NCBI RefSeq assembly: GCF_002101675.1
Contig: NZ_LQOY01000014.1
Coordinates: 62,001-126,000, forward strand
Direction: 5' to 3'
Source of the DNA: Mycobacterium gordonae
Lineage (GTDB): Bacteria; Actinomycetota; Actinomycetes; Mycobacteriales; Mycobacteriaceae
Length of the DNA: 64,000 nt
In this document: positions 36,169 to 46,647 of the stretch, piece after piece
Numbering within the stretch: position 1 is the first letter of the stretch
Layout of the letters: each line of letters begins with the position of its first letter
The notes under the pieces: model-generated
Databases searched by the model: none
Told to the model about the DNA's origin: nothing
What the model saw: the letters and a program-made list of their open reading frames with translations, nothing else
Program-made: the position numbers and the translations under genes

Positions 36169-37445
36169 ACCGCACTGTGATTCGCCTCGGCCTGGGCGCC
36201 GTGCTGGTGCTCACTCTGTTGGCCGGAGTCGTGACGATCTGGAATGGGCCGGGTGGCTCCGGCAAGACGACGGTCGTCGCCTACTTCCAGAACAGCAACG
36301 GCATCTTCGCCGGTGACGAGGTACGCATCCTGGGGGTGGCCGTCGGCAAGATCGACACCATCGAGCCGCAGCCGCAACGGGTCAAGATCACCTTCTTCTT
36401 TGACTCGAAGTACCCGGTGCCCGCGGACGCCAAAGCGGTGATCCTGTCGCCATCACTCGTCACGTCGCGGGCCATCCAGCTGACACCGGCCTACACCGGC
36501 GGGCCGCAGCTGCGTGATCACGCGGTGATTCCGCTGGAGCGCACCGCCGTCCCGGTGGAGTGGGACGACCTGCGTTCGGATCTGGAAAGGCTCACCCAGA
36601 TGCTGCAGCCGACCCGGCCCGGCAATGTCAGCGCGCTGGGAGCGGTAATCAATACCGCCGCCGACAATCTGCGGGGTCAGGGCGCGACCATTCGGGACAC
36701 TCTGATCAAACTCTCCCAGGCGGTTTCGGCGATCGCAGACCACAGCAATGATCTCTTCAGCACGGTGCGCAACCTGTCGATCCTGGTTTCGGCGCTACAC
36801 AGCAGCGCTGACCTGATGACACAGCTCAACCAGAACCTCGCCTCGGTGACCGGACTGCTGGCCGACGACCCGGACGAAGTCGGCAAAGCCGTTGCGGCCC
36901 TTGCCGATGTGGCCCGCGACGTCACCGGTTTCGTGGCCGAGAACCGCGAGACGTTGGGCAGCACCGCGGACAAGCTGGCGTCGGTGTCCCAGGTGCTCAA
37001 CGCCAGTCTCGGTGACATCAAGCAGGCGCTGCACATCGCCCCGACCGAGCTGCAGAACTTCATGAACATCTACCAGCCCGCGCAGGGCACGTTAAGCGGC
37101 GCGCCGGCCTTCAACAACTTCGCCAACCCCATCGCCTTTCTGTGTGGTGCGATTCAGGCCGCGTCGCGGCTGGGGTATCAACAGTCGGCGAAGCTGTGCG
37201 TGCAGTACCTGGCCCCGATCATCAAGAACCGTCAATACAATTTCCCGCCGCTGGGCGAGAACACGGTGGTCGGCGCCGTGGCGCGGCCCAACGAGGTGAC
37301 CTACAGCGAAGACTGGCTGCGCCCGGACTACGTGCCGCCACAGCCGACGGCGGGCCTGGGCCTGCTTCCGTTGCCGGCCGAAATTCACGCTACCAACCCC
37401 GCCGACGGACTGCCGGGATTGCTGCTGCCGGAAGGGGGTAACTGA
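36165..37445 (+). CDS. mceD: MceD subunit
   Basis: 426 aa with anchor (RLGLGAVLVLTLLAGVVTIW), Mce domain (YFQNSNGIFAGDEVRILGVA, VGKIDTIEPQPQRVKI, SLVTSRAIQLTPAYTGG). A helical tunnel region follows, and a C-terminal part has conserved NNFANPIAFLCGAIQAASRL and LCVQYLAPIIKNRQYNFPPL. ATG 36165 overlaps the mceC stop. The in-frame extension upstream to 35784 is inside mceC. Confidence 0.93.
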   Translation: MNRTVIRLGLGAVLVLTLLAGVVTIWNGPGGSGKTTVVAYFQNSNGIFAGDEVRILGVAVGKIDTIEPQPQRVKITFFFDSKYPVPADAKAVILSPSLVTSRAIQLTPAYTGGPQLRDHAVIPLERTAVPVEWDDLRSDLERLTQMLQPTRPGNVSALGAVINTAADNLRGQGATIRDTLIKLSQAVSAIADHSNDLFSTVRNLSILVSALHSSADLMTQLNQNLASVTGLLADDPDEVGKAVAALADVARDVTGFVAENRETLGSTADKLASVSQVLNASLGDIKQALHIAPTELQNFMNIYQPAQGTLSGAPAFNNFANPIAFLCGAIQAASRLGYQQSAKLCVQYLAPIIKNRQYNFPPLGENTVVGAVARPNEVTYSEDWLRPDYVPPQPTAGLGLLPLPAEIHATNPADGLPGLLLPEGGN

Positions 37446-38572
37446 TGATTCGCCGTGGGACGGCAGCTCTGTTGCTGGGGTTAGCCATGCTGAGTCTCGG
37501 CGGCTGTGGCTGGCGGGGCCTGAATTCGCTGCCGCTGCCGGGAAGTGTCGGAAACGGACCTGGCTCGTTCACAATTCACGCCCAACTGCCTGACGTGGGG
37601 ACGCTCGAGCAGAACTCCCGGGTTCAGGTGGGCGATGTGACGGTAGGCAACGTCACCAAGATCGAACGACAGGCATGGCACGCTTTGCTCACCATCAGGC
37701 TCAATGGCGATGTCGATCTGCCGGCCAACGCCACCGCGACGATCGGACAGACCAGCCTGCTCGGTTCGCTGCACATCGAACTGGCCGCGCCAACCGATGT
37801 TGCCCCGCAAGGCAAGCTCACCGAGGGATCACTGATCCCGCTGGCGTCGGCGGGCAGCTACCCGTCCACGGAACAGACCCTGGCCGCAATCTCGTTGCTG
37901 CTCAACGGGGGCGGCATCGGCCAGATTCAGGACATCACTGAGTCGTTGAGTACCGCGCTGGCCGGTCGCGCCGACGATGTACGCAGCCTGATCGAGCAGC
38001 TGGACCGGTTCACCGGCTCCGTGGCAGACCAGACCGGCGATATCCTCGCCGCGACGGACAGTCTGAACAACCTGGTCGGCCAGCTGGCCGATCAGCGGCC
38101 CGTGCTCGACCGGGCGCTGCAGACTGTCCCGAACGCGCTGGCCATCCTCAAACAGGAGCGACAACAACTGGTCGAGGCCCTCGATCAGATCGGCAAGTTC
38201 AGCGCCCTGGCCGCCGACTCCGCCAATCAGACCAAAGAAAATCTGGTGAAGGAGCTCAAAGACCTGGGGCCGGTGCTGGAATCGCTGGCCAACGCCGGCC
38301 CGGCCCTGACCCGCTCGCTGGGTCTGCTGCCCACCTATCCCTTCCCGAAAGACACCATCAGCAAGTGGGCCCGCGGCGATTACGCCAACCTGACCGCGAT
38401 CATCGACCTGACTCTGAGTCGGCTCGACGCCTCATTCCTGACCGGCACCCGGTTCGAGGGCAATCTGACCGAGCTCGAGTTGCAATGGGGCCGCACCATC
38501 GGGCAGCTGCCGAGTCCGGCGACGGCCGGTAATCCCCTTGTGGCGCCTTATCATTGGGATCAGGGGCGCTGA
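37445..38572 (+). CDS. mceE: MceE lipoprotein subunit (LprN-like)
   Basis: 375 aa. A lipoprotein signal peptide ends in the lipobox LGGC with lipid-modified Cys21, typical of the fifth Mce subunit. The Mce domain follows (HAQLPDVGTLEQNSRVQVGD, TIGQTSLLGSLHIELAAPTD), then helical repeats and a conserved end (LTGTRFEGNLTELELQWGRT). The ATG overlaps the mceD stop (TGATG). It is probably lipid-anchored at the outer face of the membrane. Confidence 0.94.
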   Translation: MIRRGTAALLLGLAMLSLGGCGWRGLNSLPLPGSVGNGPGSFTIHAQLPDVGTLEQNSRVQVGDVTVGNVTKIERQAWHALLTIRLNGDVDLPANATATIGQTSLLGSLHIELAAPTDVAPQGKLTEGSLIPLASAGSYPSTEQTLAAISLLLNGGGIGQIQDITESLSTALAGRADDVRSLIEQLDRFTGSVADQTGDILAATDSLNNLVGQLADQRPVLDRALQTVPNALAILKQERQQLVEALDQIGKFSALAADSANQTKENLVKELKDLGPVLESLANAGPALTRSLGLLPTYPFPKDTISKWARGDYANLTAIIDLTLSRLDASFLTGTRFEGNLTELELQWGRTIGQLPSPATAGNPLVAPYHWDQGR

Positions 38573-38573
38573 C

Positions 38574-39983
38574 ATGCCACCGCTGACCAGGCGAATCCTG
38601 ATCCAACTGGCAATCTTCACGGTCGTCGCGGTGATCGGCGGCACGGTGATGGCGTTGGGCTACATGCAGTTACCGGCCATGCTCGGGGTGGGTCGCTATG
38701 AGGTCACCGTGCAGCTGCCCCAGGCCGCCGGTCTCTACGTCAGCGGGAACGTCACCTATCGCGGCACCGAAGTCGGCCGGGTCGACAGCGTGCGTCTTAC
38801 CGAAACCGGCGTCGCAGCCGTGTTGTCGCTGAAGTCGGGGATCGACATCCCGTCGGACCTCGATGCTCAGGTGCACAGCCAATCGGCGGTGGGCGAGCAG
38901 TACGTGGCGCTGCTGCCGCGCCGGGATTCGCGACCGCTGCGCAACGGAGATGTGATCACCCGCGACCGCGTGTCCGTGCCGCCGGATCTCGACACGCTAC
39001 TGGACTCGGTAAATCGCGGCATGGAAGCGATCCCGCGCGAGAACCTGAAAACCGTTGTGGACGAGTCGTTCACGGCGGTGGGCGGGCTGGGCCCGGAGCT
39101 GTCCCGACTGGTGACCGGTACCAGCACGTTGTCCAGCGACGCTCGTAAGAATCTCGGCCCGCTACTGACCCTCATCGATCAATCCAAGCCGGTGCTGGAC
39201 AGCCAGTCGGCTTCGCCGGACGCGGTGACACAGTGGGCCGCCCACCTGGCCGATATCAGCTCGGGGTTACAGCGCAACGACGGCGCGCTGCGAGACGTGT
39301 TGCGCGACGCCGGCCCGGCAGCCGCGCAGGTGCGCCAACTGCTGGACCGGCTGAGCCCGACGCTGCCGATCCTGCTGTCCAACCTGATCGGCGTCGGCCA
39401 GGTCGCGCTGACCTATCACGCCGGTATCGAGCAGCTGCTGGTGCTGCTTCCCCAGGCGGTGGCGACGATCCAGGCCATCGGTGTGCCCAACCGCAATACC
39501 AAACAGGCCTACCGCGGAGTGTTCCTCAGCTTCAATCTGAGACTCAACCTGCCGCCGCCGTGCACCACCGGTTACCTGCCGGCACAGCAGCAGCGGGTGC
39601 CATCCTGGGAGGACCACCCGGACCGGCCGCCGGGCGACCTGTACTGCCGGGTGCCGCAGGACTCGCCGAATAACGTTCGCGGCGTGCGCAATACACCATG
39701 CGTCGGCCAGCCCGGCAAACGCGCTCCCACGGTCGCGATGTGTGAAAGTGACGAGCACTACGTCCCGCTCAACGACGGCTACAACTGGAAAGGTGACCCG
39801 AACGCGACGCTGTCGGGCCAGCCCGTCCCGCAATTGCCGCCGACTCCGGTGCCGGCCGCCGAGTACGACCCTGCCACCGGCAGCTACGTCGGCCCGGATG
39901 GGCGTGTTTACACCCGGTCCGACCTGGCGCCGGCCGGCGGGGAGCGCTCCTGGCAGTCGATGCTGCTGCCGCCCGGGAGTTGA
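38574..39983 (+). CDS. mceF: MceF subunit
   Basis: 469 aa: N-terminal anchor (ILIQLAIFTVVAVIGGTVMA), Mce domain (VTVQLPQAAGLYVSGNVTYR, GTEVGRVDSVRLTETGV, HSQSAVGEQYVALLPRRDSR). A helical region follows. The C-terminal part is Cys-containing (RLNLPPPCTTGYLPAQQQRV, LYCRVPQDSPNNVRGVRNTP, CVGQPGKRAPTVAMCESDE) and typical of MceF. ATG 38574 follows the mceE stop by one base. No mas-type accessory genes follow; the next gene is a PucR-type regulator. Confidence 0.93.
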   Translation: MPPLTRRILIQLAIFTVVAVIGGTVMALGYMQLPAMLGVGRYEVTVQLPQAAGLYVSGNVTYRGTEVGRVDSVRLTETGVAAVLSLKSGIDIPSDLDAQVHSQSAVGEQYVALLPRRDSRPLRNGDVITRDRVSVPPDLDTLLDSVNRGMEAIPRENLKTVVDESFTAVGGLGPELSRLVTGTSTLSSDARKNLGPLLTLIDQSKPVLDSQSASPDAVTQWAAHLADISSGLQRNDGALRDVLRDAGPAAAQVRQLLDRLSPTLPILLSNLIGVGQVALTYHAGIEQLLVLLPQAVATIQAIGVPNRNTKQAYRGVFLSFNLRLNLPPPCTTGYLPAQQQRVPSWEDHPDRPPGDLYCRVPQDSPNNVRGVRNTPCVGQPGKRAPTVAMCESDEHYVPLNDGYNWKGDPNATLSGQPVPQLPPTPVPAAEYDPATGSYVGPDGRVYTRSDLAPAGGERSWQSMLLPPGS

Positions 39984-40045
39984 CCGCGCCCGCCGCATCG
40001 GCCGAGCATTGTGGCCGCGGCACAACGGGATTAGATTCTGGCCTC

Positions 40046-41341
40046 ATGGAGCCTCAATGGCGGCCACTGCGGGAGCCGGCCGCAAACCAGGTGTGGCAGC
40101 AGGTCTTGCGGCCCGTCGCTGCCGAATTACGCGTGGGTGCAGGCAAAGTGGCGGAACTGATTGTGCAGCTGTACCAGGCCGAGGCGCCGGAAGTAGTTCC
40201 CGACGCGTCGGCCGTTGCCGAGCAGATGGCCAGCACCGAAGCAGCGCTGCACCAGGTGGCTCAGTGCATTGACATCGGGCTGGATCCGTGTAGAGCTGAA
40301 CTCGCTCCGGCTACGGCGGCTTTCGCCCGCTCCAGCGTGCAACGCAACATTTCGCTCAACGAGCTCATTCGCTCGGTACGTCTGGCTCAGCGGCAACTGT
40401 GGCAGTGGCTTTTCGACCAGATCACCGAGGCCGGTCAGCCGGAAGACCACGGTAAGGCGCTCGAACTGGTGACGAACTGGCTGTTCGCGTACATCGACGA
40501 CTTTCTCGCTCAGGGCGAACATGCGTACGCCATCGAGAGGGAGGCGTGGCTGGGCGGTGCGGCGGCCGCGCGTGCTTCGGCGGTCGATGACATCCTGGCT
40601 GGACGCGAGCACGATCCACAGCGGGCGTCGACGCGGCTGCGTTATGACATCAACCGTCACCACGTAGGGGTGCAGACTTGGCTGAACCCGGCGCACGACG
40701 TCGGTGGTGAGCAGTCGCTACTCGCCGAGGCCTTGTCACAACTCGCGCGTGCCGTATCAGCGCAGAGCACTCTGGTCCATCCGGCGCGCTCGATGGCCAT
40801 CGCTGCATGGATCACTAGGCCGCGCGCCTACGCCGTCGAAGACCTGAAAGTGGTTCAGGACGAGGCCGGTACGCTGTTGCCCGGCGGCGTCAGGATTGCG
40901 ATCGGTGAGCCGGGATGGGGGATTATCGGCTTCCGGCGCAGCCACGTCGAGGCCTCGCACGCCCGGCGGGTCGCCTCGCTGCTGGGGGATAGAGCGGGGC
41001 TGGTGACGTGCTACCGCGATGTCGCCGTCGCCGCGCTCGGTTGTGCGGACGCCGAGCATGCCGTCGCGTTCGTCAGACGCGTCCTGGGCCCACTGGCCGC
41101 CGACGACGAGACGACTTATCGGATAGCCGGCACACTGGCCGTTTATCTTGAAGAGAACCGCAGCCCGGCCAAGGCCGCGCACCGGCTCTCCGTGCATCCC
41201 AACACCATCAGTTATCGGATCAACCAGGCCGAAGGGCTACTGGGTCGCCCGATCGACGCCAACACCGTCGAGCTGTCGGTGGCGCTGGCGTTGCTGCCGG
41301 CATTGCCCGGTCTGATTGATCGTCGCACTGCGCAACTGTGA
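40046..41341 (+). CDS. PucR-family transcriptional regulator
   Basis: 431 aa. Residues about 1-190 form an RsbR/PucR-like helical sensory domain (TAAFARSSVQRNISLNELIR). The C-terminus has the PucR helix-turn-helix: TLAVYLEENRSPAKAAHRLS followed by VHPNTISYRINQAEGLLGRP. It lies 62 bp after mceF and 111 bp before a cupin gene. It may control the mce operon, the cupin gene, or both; the sequence alone does not say. ATG 40046 is chosen; the frame extends further upstream without a better start. Confidence 0.82.
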   Translation: MEPQWRPLREPAANQVWQQVLRPVAAELRVGAGKVAELIVQLYQAEAPEVVPDASAVAEQMASTEAALHQVAQCIDIGLDPCRAELAPATAAFARSSVQRNISLNELIRSVRLAQRQLWQWLFDQITEAGQPEDHGKALELVTNWLFAYIDDFLAQGEHAYAIEREAWLGGAAAARASAVDDILAGREHDPQRASTRLRYDINRHHVGVQTWLNPAHDVGGEQSLLAEALSQLARAVSAQSTLVHPARSMAIAAWITRPRAYAVEDLKVVQDEAGTLLPGGVRIAIGEPGWGIIGFRRSHVEASHARRVASLLGDRAGLVTCYRDVAVAALGCADAEHAVAFVRRVLGPLAADDETTYRIAGTLAVYLEENRSPAKAAHRLSVHPNTISYRINQAEGLLGRPIDANTVELSVALALLPALPGLIDRRTAQL

Positions 41342-41452
41342 CGGCGGCACAAGCCGATCACCCATTTCTGTTGTCGCAGCCCGAGACGGGCCGGGCGGAT
41401 GCTCCTAGTGTCCCGACTCAGCCGAAAGCGGTCTGGATATTTGGAGGAGATC

Positions 41453-41903
41453 ATGCAAACGCTGCAAGAGCTCGATGTCAACTACATGAAGGGCTCCGAC
41501 AACCCGTGGGTACCGTTCACACCACTGAGCGACCAGGTCTTCTTGAAGTACTGGAAGATCGACCCGGTGCGCGCAGAGATCATCGTCTCGATGAGAATCC
41601 CGGCCGGGGTGGAAATGGGAGCCCACTATCACACCGGAATCGTTGTGGCGCACACGGTTAGCGGAGCATGGCGGTATAAGGAGAGCGACTGGGTCGCGCG
41701 TGCCGGAGACACTCTCTACGAGGTCGCGGGCTCGTCGCATAGCCCCGAGAGCTTCGAGGACACCGAGGTCTTCTTCTTCCTGGTCGGCGAGTTGCTCTTC
41801 CTCGACGAGGACAACCGGATCCTGTGGCAGGAAAACCACAAGACATCGCTTCAGCGATACCACACCTACTGCGCCGAAAACGGCATACCTCCACGAGATC
41901 TCA

Positions 41904-41920
<17 letters not shown>
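41453..41920 (+). CDS. Cupin protein, 2,4'-dihydroxyacetophenone dioxygenase-like
   Basis: 155-aa single cupin. Motif 1 is GAHYHTGIVVAHTVSGAWRY and motif 2 includes AGDTLYEVAGSSHSPESFED; the histidines would bind Fe or another metal. The overall pattern (SDQVFLKYWKIDPVRAEIIV; RYHTYCAENGIPPRDL) resembles the dihydroxyacetophenone dioxygenase/ChrR-type group. GGAGGAG lies four bases upstream of ATG 41453. It is probably controlled by the adjacent PucR regulator. Its 3' end overlaps cstA by 17 bp convergently. Confidence 0.72.
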
Positions 41921-44132
<2,212 letters not shown>

Positions 44133-44180
44133 GGCGCACACCCTACGCGGGTGCTGCGGGAATCGCCCGCGGGCGCGGGA

Positions 44181-45704
44181 TCAGTACATGGCGCGCACCG
44201 CGTCGATGGTGTCGGCCTCGGCGGGGCTCTTGTCGTCGCGGTAGCGCACCACCCTCGCGAATCGCAGGGCCACCCCGCCCGGGTAGCGGCTCGAGCCCTG
44301 CACACCGTCCAGTGCGATCTCGACCACCTGCTCGGGACGGACCGGCACGACGTACCCGTCCGTCCCCTCGGTCGCCAGCTCGGTGAACCGCTGGGTCTGC
44401 CAGTCCAGCATGGCGTCGGTCATCCCCTTGAAGGTCTTGCCCACCATGACGAATTGGCCGGACTCCGGATCCCTTGCGCCCAGATGGATGTTCGACAGTT
44501 TGCCGCGACGGCGCCCGGAACCCCACTCCACGGCCAGCACCACCAGGTCGAGGGTGTGCACCGGCTTGACCTTCAGCCAGCCCGCGCCGCGGCGGCCCGC
44601 CTGATAGGGCGCGCCCGGCGCCTTGGCCATCACCCCTTCGTGGCCCGCGGCCAGCGTCGCCGCAAGGAAGGCGTCTGCGGCCGCCGCATCGGAGGTGGCA
44701 AGCCGGTCCACCCGGTGTTGCGCCGGCACCAGCTCGTCCAGCGCCGCGAGCCGTTCGGTGGTCGGCGCGTCCAGTAGGTCGGTGCCGTCCCGGTGCAGGA
44801 TGTCGAAGAGGAACACCGAAAGCGGCTGCTTGTCTCGCGCCGCTGCTACGTCGACGGATCGCCCGAATCGTGACGCCGTGACCTGGAAGCGATGTGGCCG
44901 GTTGTCCGGGCGGAGCGCGATCGCCTCGCCGTCAGCGATCAGCTCGTGGACGGGCAGGGCCAGCGTCGCCTCCACCACCTCGGGCAGCCGTGCCGTGACA
45001 TCGTCGAGGCTGCGGGTGTAGACGCTGACATCGTCGCCGCGGCGGTGGATCTGGACCCGCGCACCGTCCAGCTTGGCTTCGAAAATCGTTGTGCCGTCGT
45101 GGCGTTCGAGCGCGCCGGCGACGTCGGTGGCGGTCTGCGCCAACATCGGCCCGACCGGCCGTCCGACTTGCAGCATGAACGCGTCCAGCGATCCGCCGGA
45201 AAGGGCGGCCGCGGCCACCGCCGGCAACTCCCCGCCGAGCATGGCCGCCCGCTGCACCGCGGTGGCGGGGAGCCCCGCGGCTTTGGCCACCGCGTCGGTC
45301 ATGATCCCGATCAGGGCGCCTTGGCGCAATTCGCCGCCGAGGAGGCGGACCAGGAAGGTCTGTTCGGTGTCGGTCGCCGCGGCGAACAGTCCGGTGATCA
45401 ATGTGGCGCGCCGCGCCTGGGAGCCCTTGCCCGCGACGGCACCGATCTCGGTGAAGGTGGCGTCCACCCGGTCGACGGTCAGTGCCGGATGCGGCGCGGG
45501 TGGCGGCAGGGAGCGCAGTGCCGCCCAGCCGACGCCGATCTGACGTTGCCGAAGCTCGCCGGAAAGCCACGACACGACGGTGGCGACCAGCTCGGGATCG
45601 CCGGCGGCACCGCGCAGCAGCTCGGCGATGTGGGCGACCTTGGTCAGGCGCGACGAGGTGGCGCCCACAGTAAGCGAGGTGCTTGCGACGTCGAGGAGGA
45701 GCAC
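44181..45704 (-). CDS. ligB: ATP-dependent DNA ligase LigB
   Basis: 507 aa, the same length as M. tuberculosis LigB. The N-terminal DNA-binding domain ([20 protein letters not shown]) is followed by the nucleotidyltransferase motif [14 protein letters not shown], whose Lys is adenylylated. Further motifs are [28 protein letters not shown] and [20 protein letters not shown], with an OB-fold C-terminus. It seals nicks with ATP and is dispensable next to the NAD-dependent LigA. GTG 45704 ([11 protein letters not shown]) matches the known N-terminus; the upstream GTG 45734 would add ten residues. Confidence 0.95.
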   Translation of the reverse strand: MLLLDVASTSLTVGATSSRLTKVAHIAELLRGAAGDPELVATVVSWLSGELRQRQIGVGWAALRSLPPPAPHPALTVDRVDATFTEIGAVAGKGSQARRATLITGLFAAATDTEQTFLVRLLGGELRQGALIGIMTDAVAKAAGLPATAVQRAAMLGGELPAVAAAALSGGSLDAFMLQVGRPVGPMLAQTATDVAGALERHDGTTIFEAKLDGARVQIHRRGDDVSVYTRSLDDVTARLPEVVEATLALPVHELIADGEAIALRPDNRPHRFQVTASRFGRSVDVAAARDKQPLSVFLFDILHRDGTDLLDAPTTERLAALDELVPAQHRVDRLATSDAAAADAFLAATLAAGHEGVMAKAPGAPYQAGRRGAGWLKVKPVHTLDLVVLAVEWGSGRRRGKLSNIHLGARDPESGQFVMVGKTFKGMTDAMLDWQTQRFTELATEGTDGYVVPVRPEQVVEIALDGVQGSSRYPGGVALRFARVVRYRDDKSPAEADTIDAVRAMY

Positions 45705-45773
45705 GGTTTCGAGCTTGGCACGGCTCGGTGACAACGCGTCGGACCCGACGCGCTACCGTGACGGGTTAACGTT

Positions 45774-45795
45774 ACAAATTGCAGTCAAAGTGACA
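45774..45795 (+). promoter_or_regulatory. Possible copy H of the recurring operator motif
   Basis: ACAAATTGCAGTCAAAGTGA followed by CA resembles the copy at 8925 (ACAAATGATGTCCTAGTGTT) if one base is inserted. It lies about 22 bp upstream of the SDR start at 45817, between divergent ligB and that gene. Low confidence on its own. Confidence 0.3.
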
Positions 45796-45816
45796 ACCCA
45801 GATATTGGAGGTTCGG

Positions 45817-46575
45817 GTGGAGATCAGCGGGAAGAAGGTCGTCGTCATCGGCGGCGCCTCGGGGATGGGACGGGCCAGCGCCGAACTTCTGCACCAGCGC
45901 GGCGCGCAGGTCGCGGTGCTCGACCGGGAGAGCTCGGACGGCAAGGCGGTAGCCGACGGGATCGACGGCAAGTTCTATCCCGTGGACGTCACGGACTTCG
46001 CCGGCACCGAGCAGGCGCTGCAGGCCGCAGTCGACGATCTGGGCGGTCTGCACGTCACGGTGACGACCGCCGGCGGCGGCATCGCCAAGCGGACCATGAC
46101 CAAGTCCGGTCCGCACGACCTCGAGTCGTTTCAGTCCGTCATCGACCTCAACCTGATCGCCACCTTCAACATCAGCCGTCTGGCCGCTGCGCACATGGCC
46201 AAGAACGAGCCCGAGGACGACGAGCGCGGCGTCATCATCAACACCGCGTCGATCGCGGCGTTCGAAGGTCAGATCGGGCAGGTCGCCTACACCGCCGCCA
46301 AGGCCGGTATCGCGGGCATGTGCCTGACCATGGCGCGCGACCTCGGGTCGTTGGGCATCCGCGTGTTGGCCATTGCGCCGAGCCTGTTCGCCACGGGATT
46401 GACCCAGGGCATCCCGGACGAGTTCGCGGCGGCCCTGACCAAGGACGCGGCCTTCCCCAAGCGCCTGGGCCGCCCCGAGGAGTACGCGAAACTGGTCGCG
46501 GCGATCGTGGACAACCCCATGCTCAACGGCCAGTGCCTGCGGCTGGACGCGGGGCAACGGTTCGCGCCCAAGTAA
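45817..46575 (+). CDS. SDR family, 3-hydroxyacyl-CoA dehydrogenase type 2-like
   Basis: 252-aa SDR: VVVIGGASGMGRASAELLHQ, DVTDFAGTEQALQAAVDDLG, TTAGGGIAKRTMTKSGPHD, NTASIAAFEGQIGQVAYTAA around the active site, and IAPSLFATGLTQGIPDEFAA near the end. The layout (ending NGQCLRLDAGQRFAPK) matches HSD10-like 3-hydroxyacyl-CoA dehydrogenases. TTGGAGG lies five bases upstream of GTG 45817. It stands between ligB and fadE22, where M. tuberculosis has, as I recall, no gene, and probably works with the acyl-CoA dehydrogenase that follows. Confidence 0.87.
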   Translation: MEISGKKVVVIGGASGMGRASAELLHQRGAQVAVLDRESSDGKAVADGIDGKFYPVDVTDFAGTEQALQAAVDDLGGLHVTVTTAGGGIAKRTMTKSGPHDLESFQSVIDLNLIATFNISRLAAAHMAKNEPEDDERGVIINTASIAAFEGQIGQVAYTAAKAGIAGMCLTMARDLGSLGIRVLAIAPSLFATGLTQGIPDEFAAALTKDAAFPKRLGRPEEYAKLVAAIVDNPMLNGQCLRLDAGQRFAPK

Positions 46576-46647
46576 CACCCCGGCCGCGGTTCGCGTCGCA
46601 ATGAGTACACTCTTTGCAGAATCAGCAGCGCTGCGAGGAGGACCCGT

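Noticed and set aside
46601..46620. GAGTACACTC before fadE22 as a further copy of the shared operator
   Set aside because: Only about eight bases resemble the 50949 copy and the CTAGTGTTA half is absent; too weak to count.
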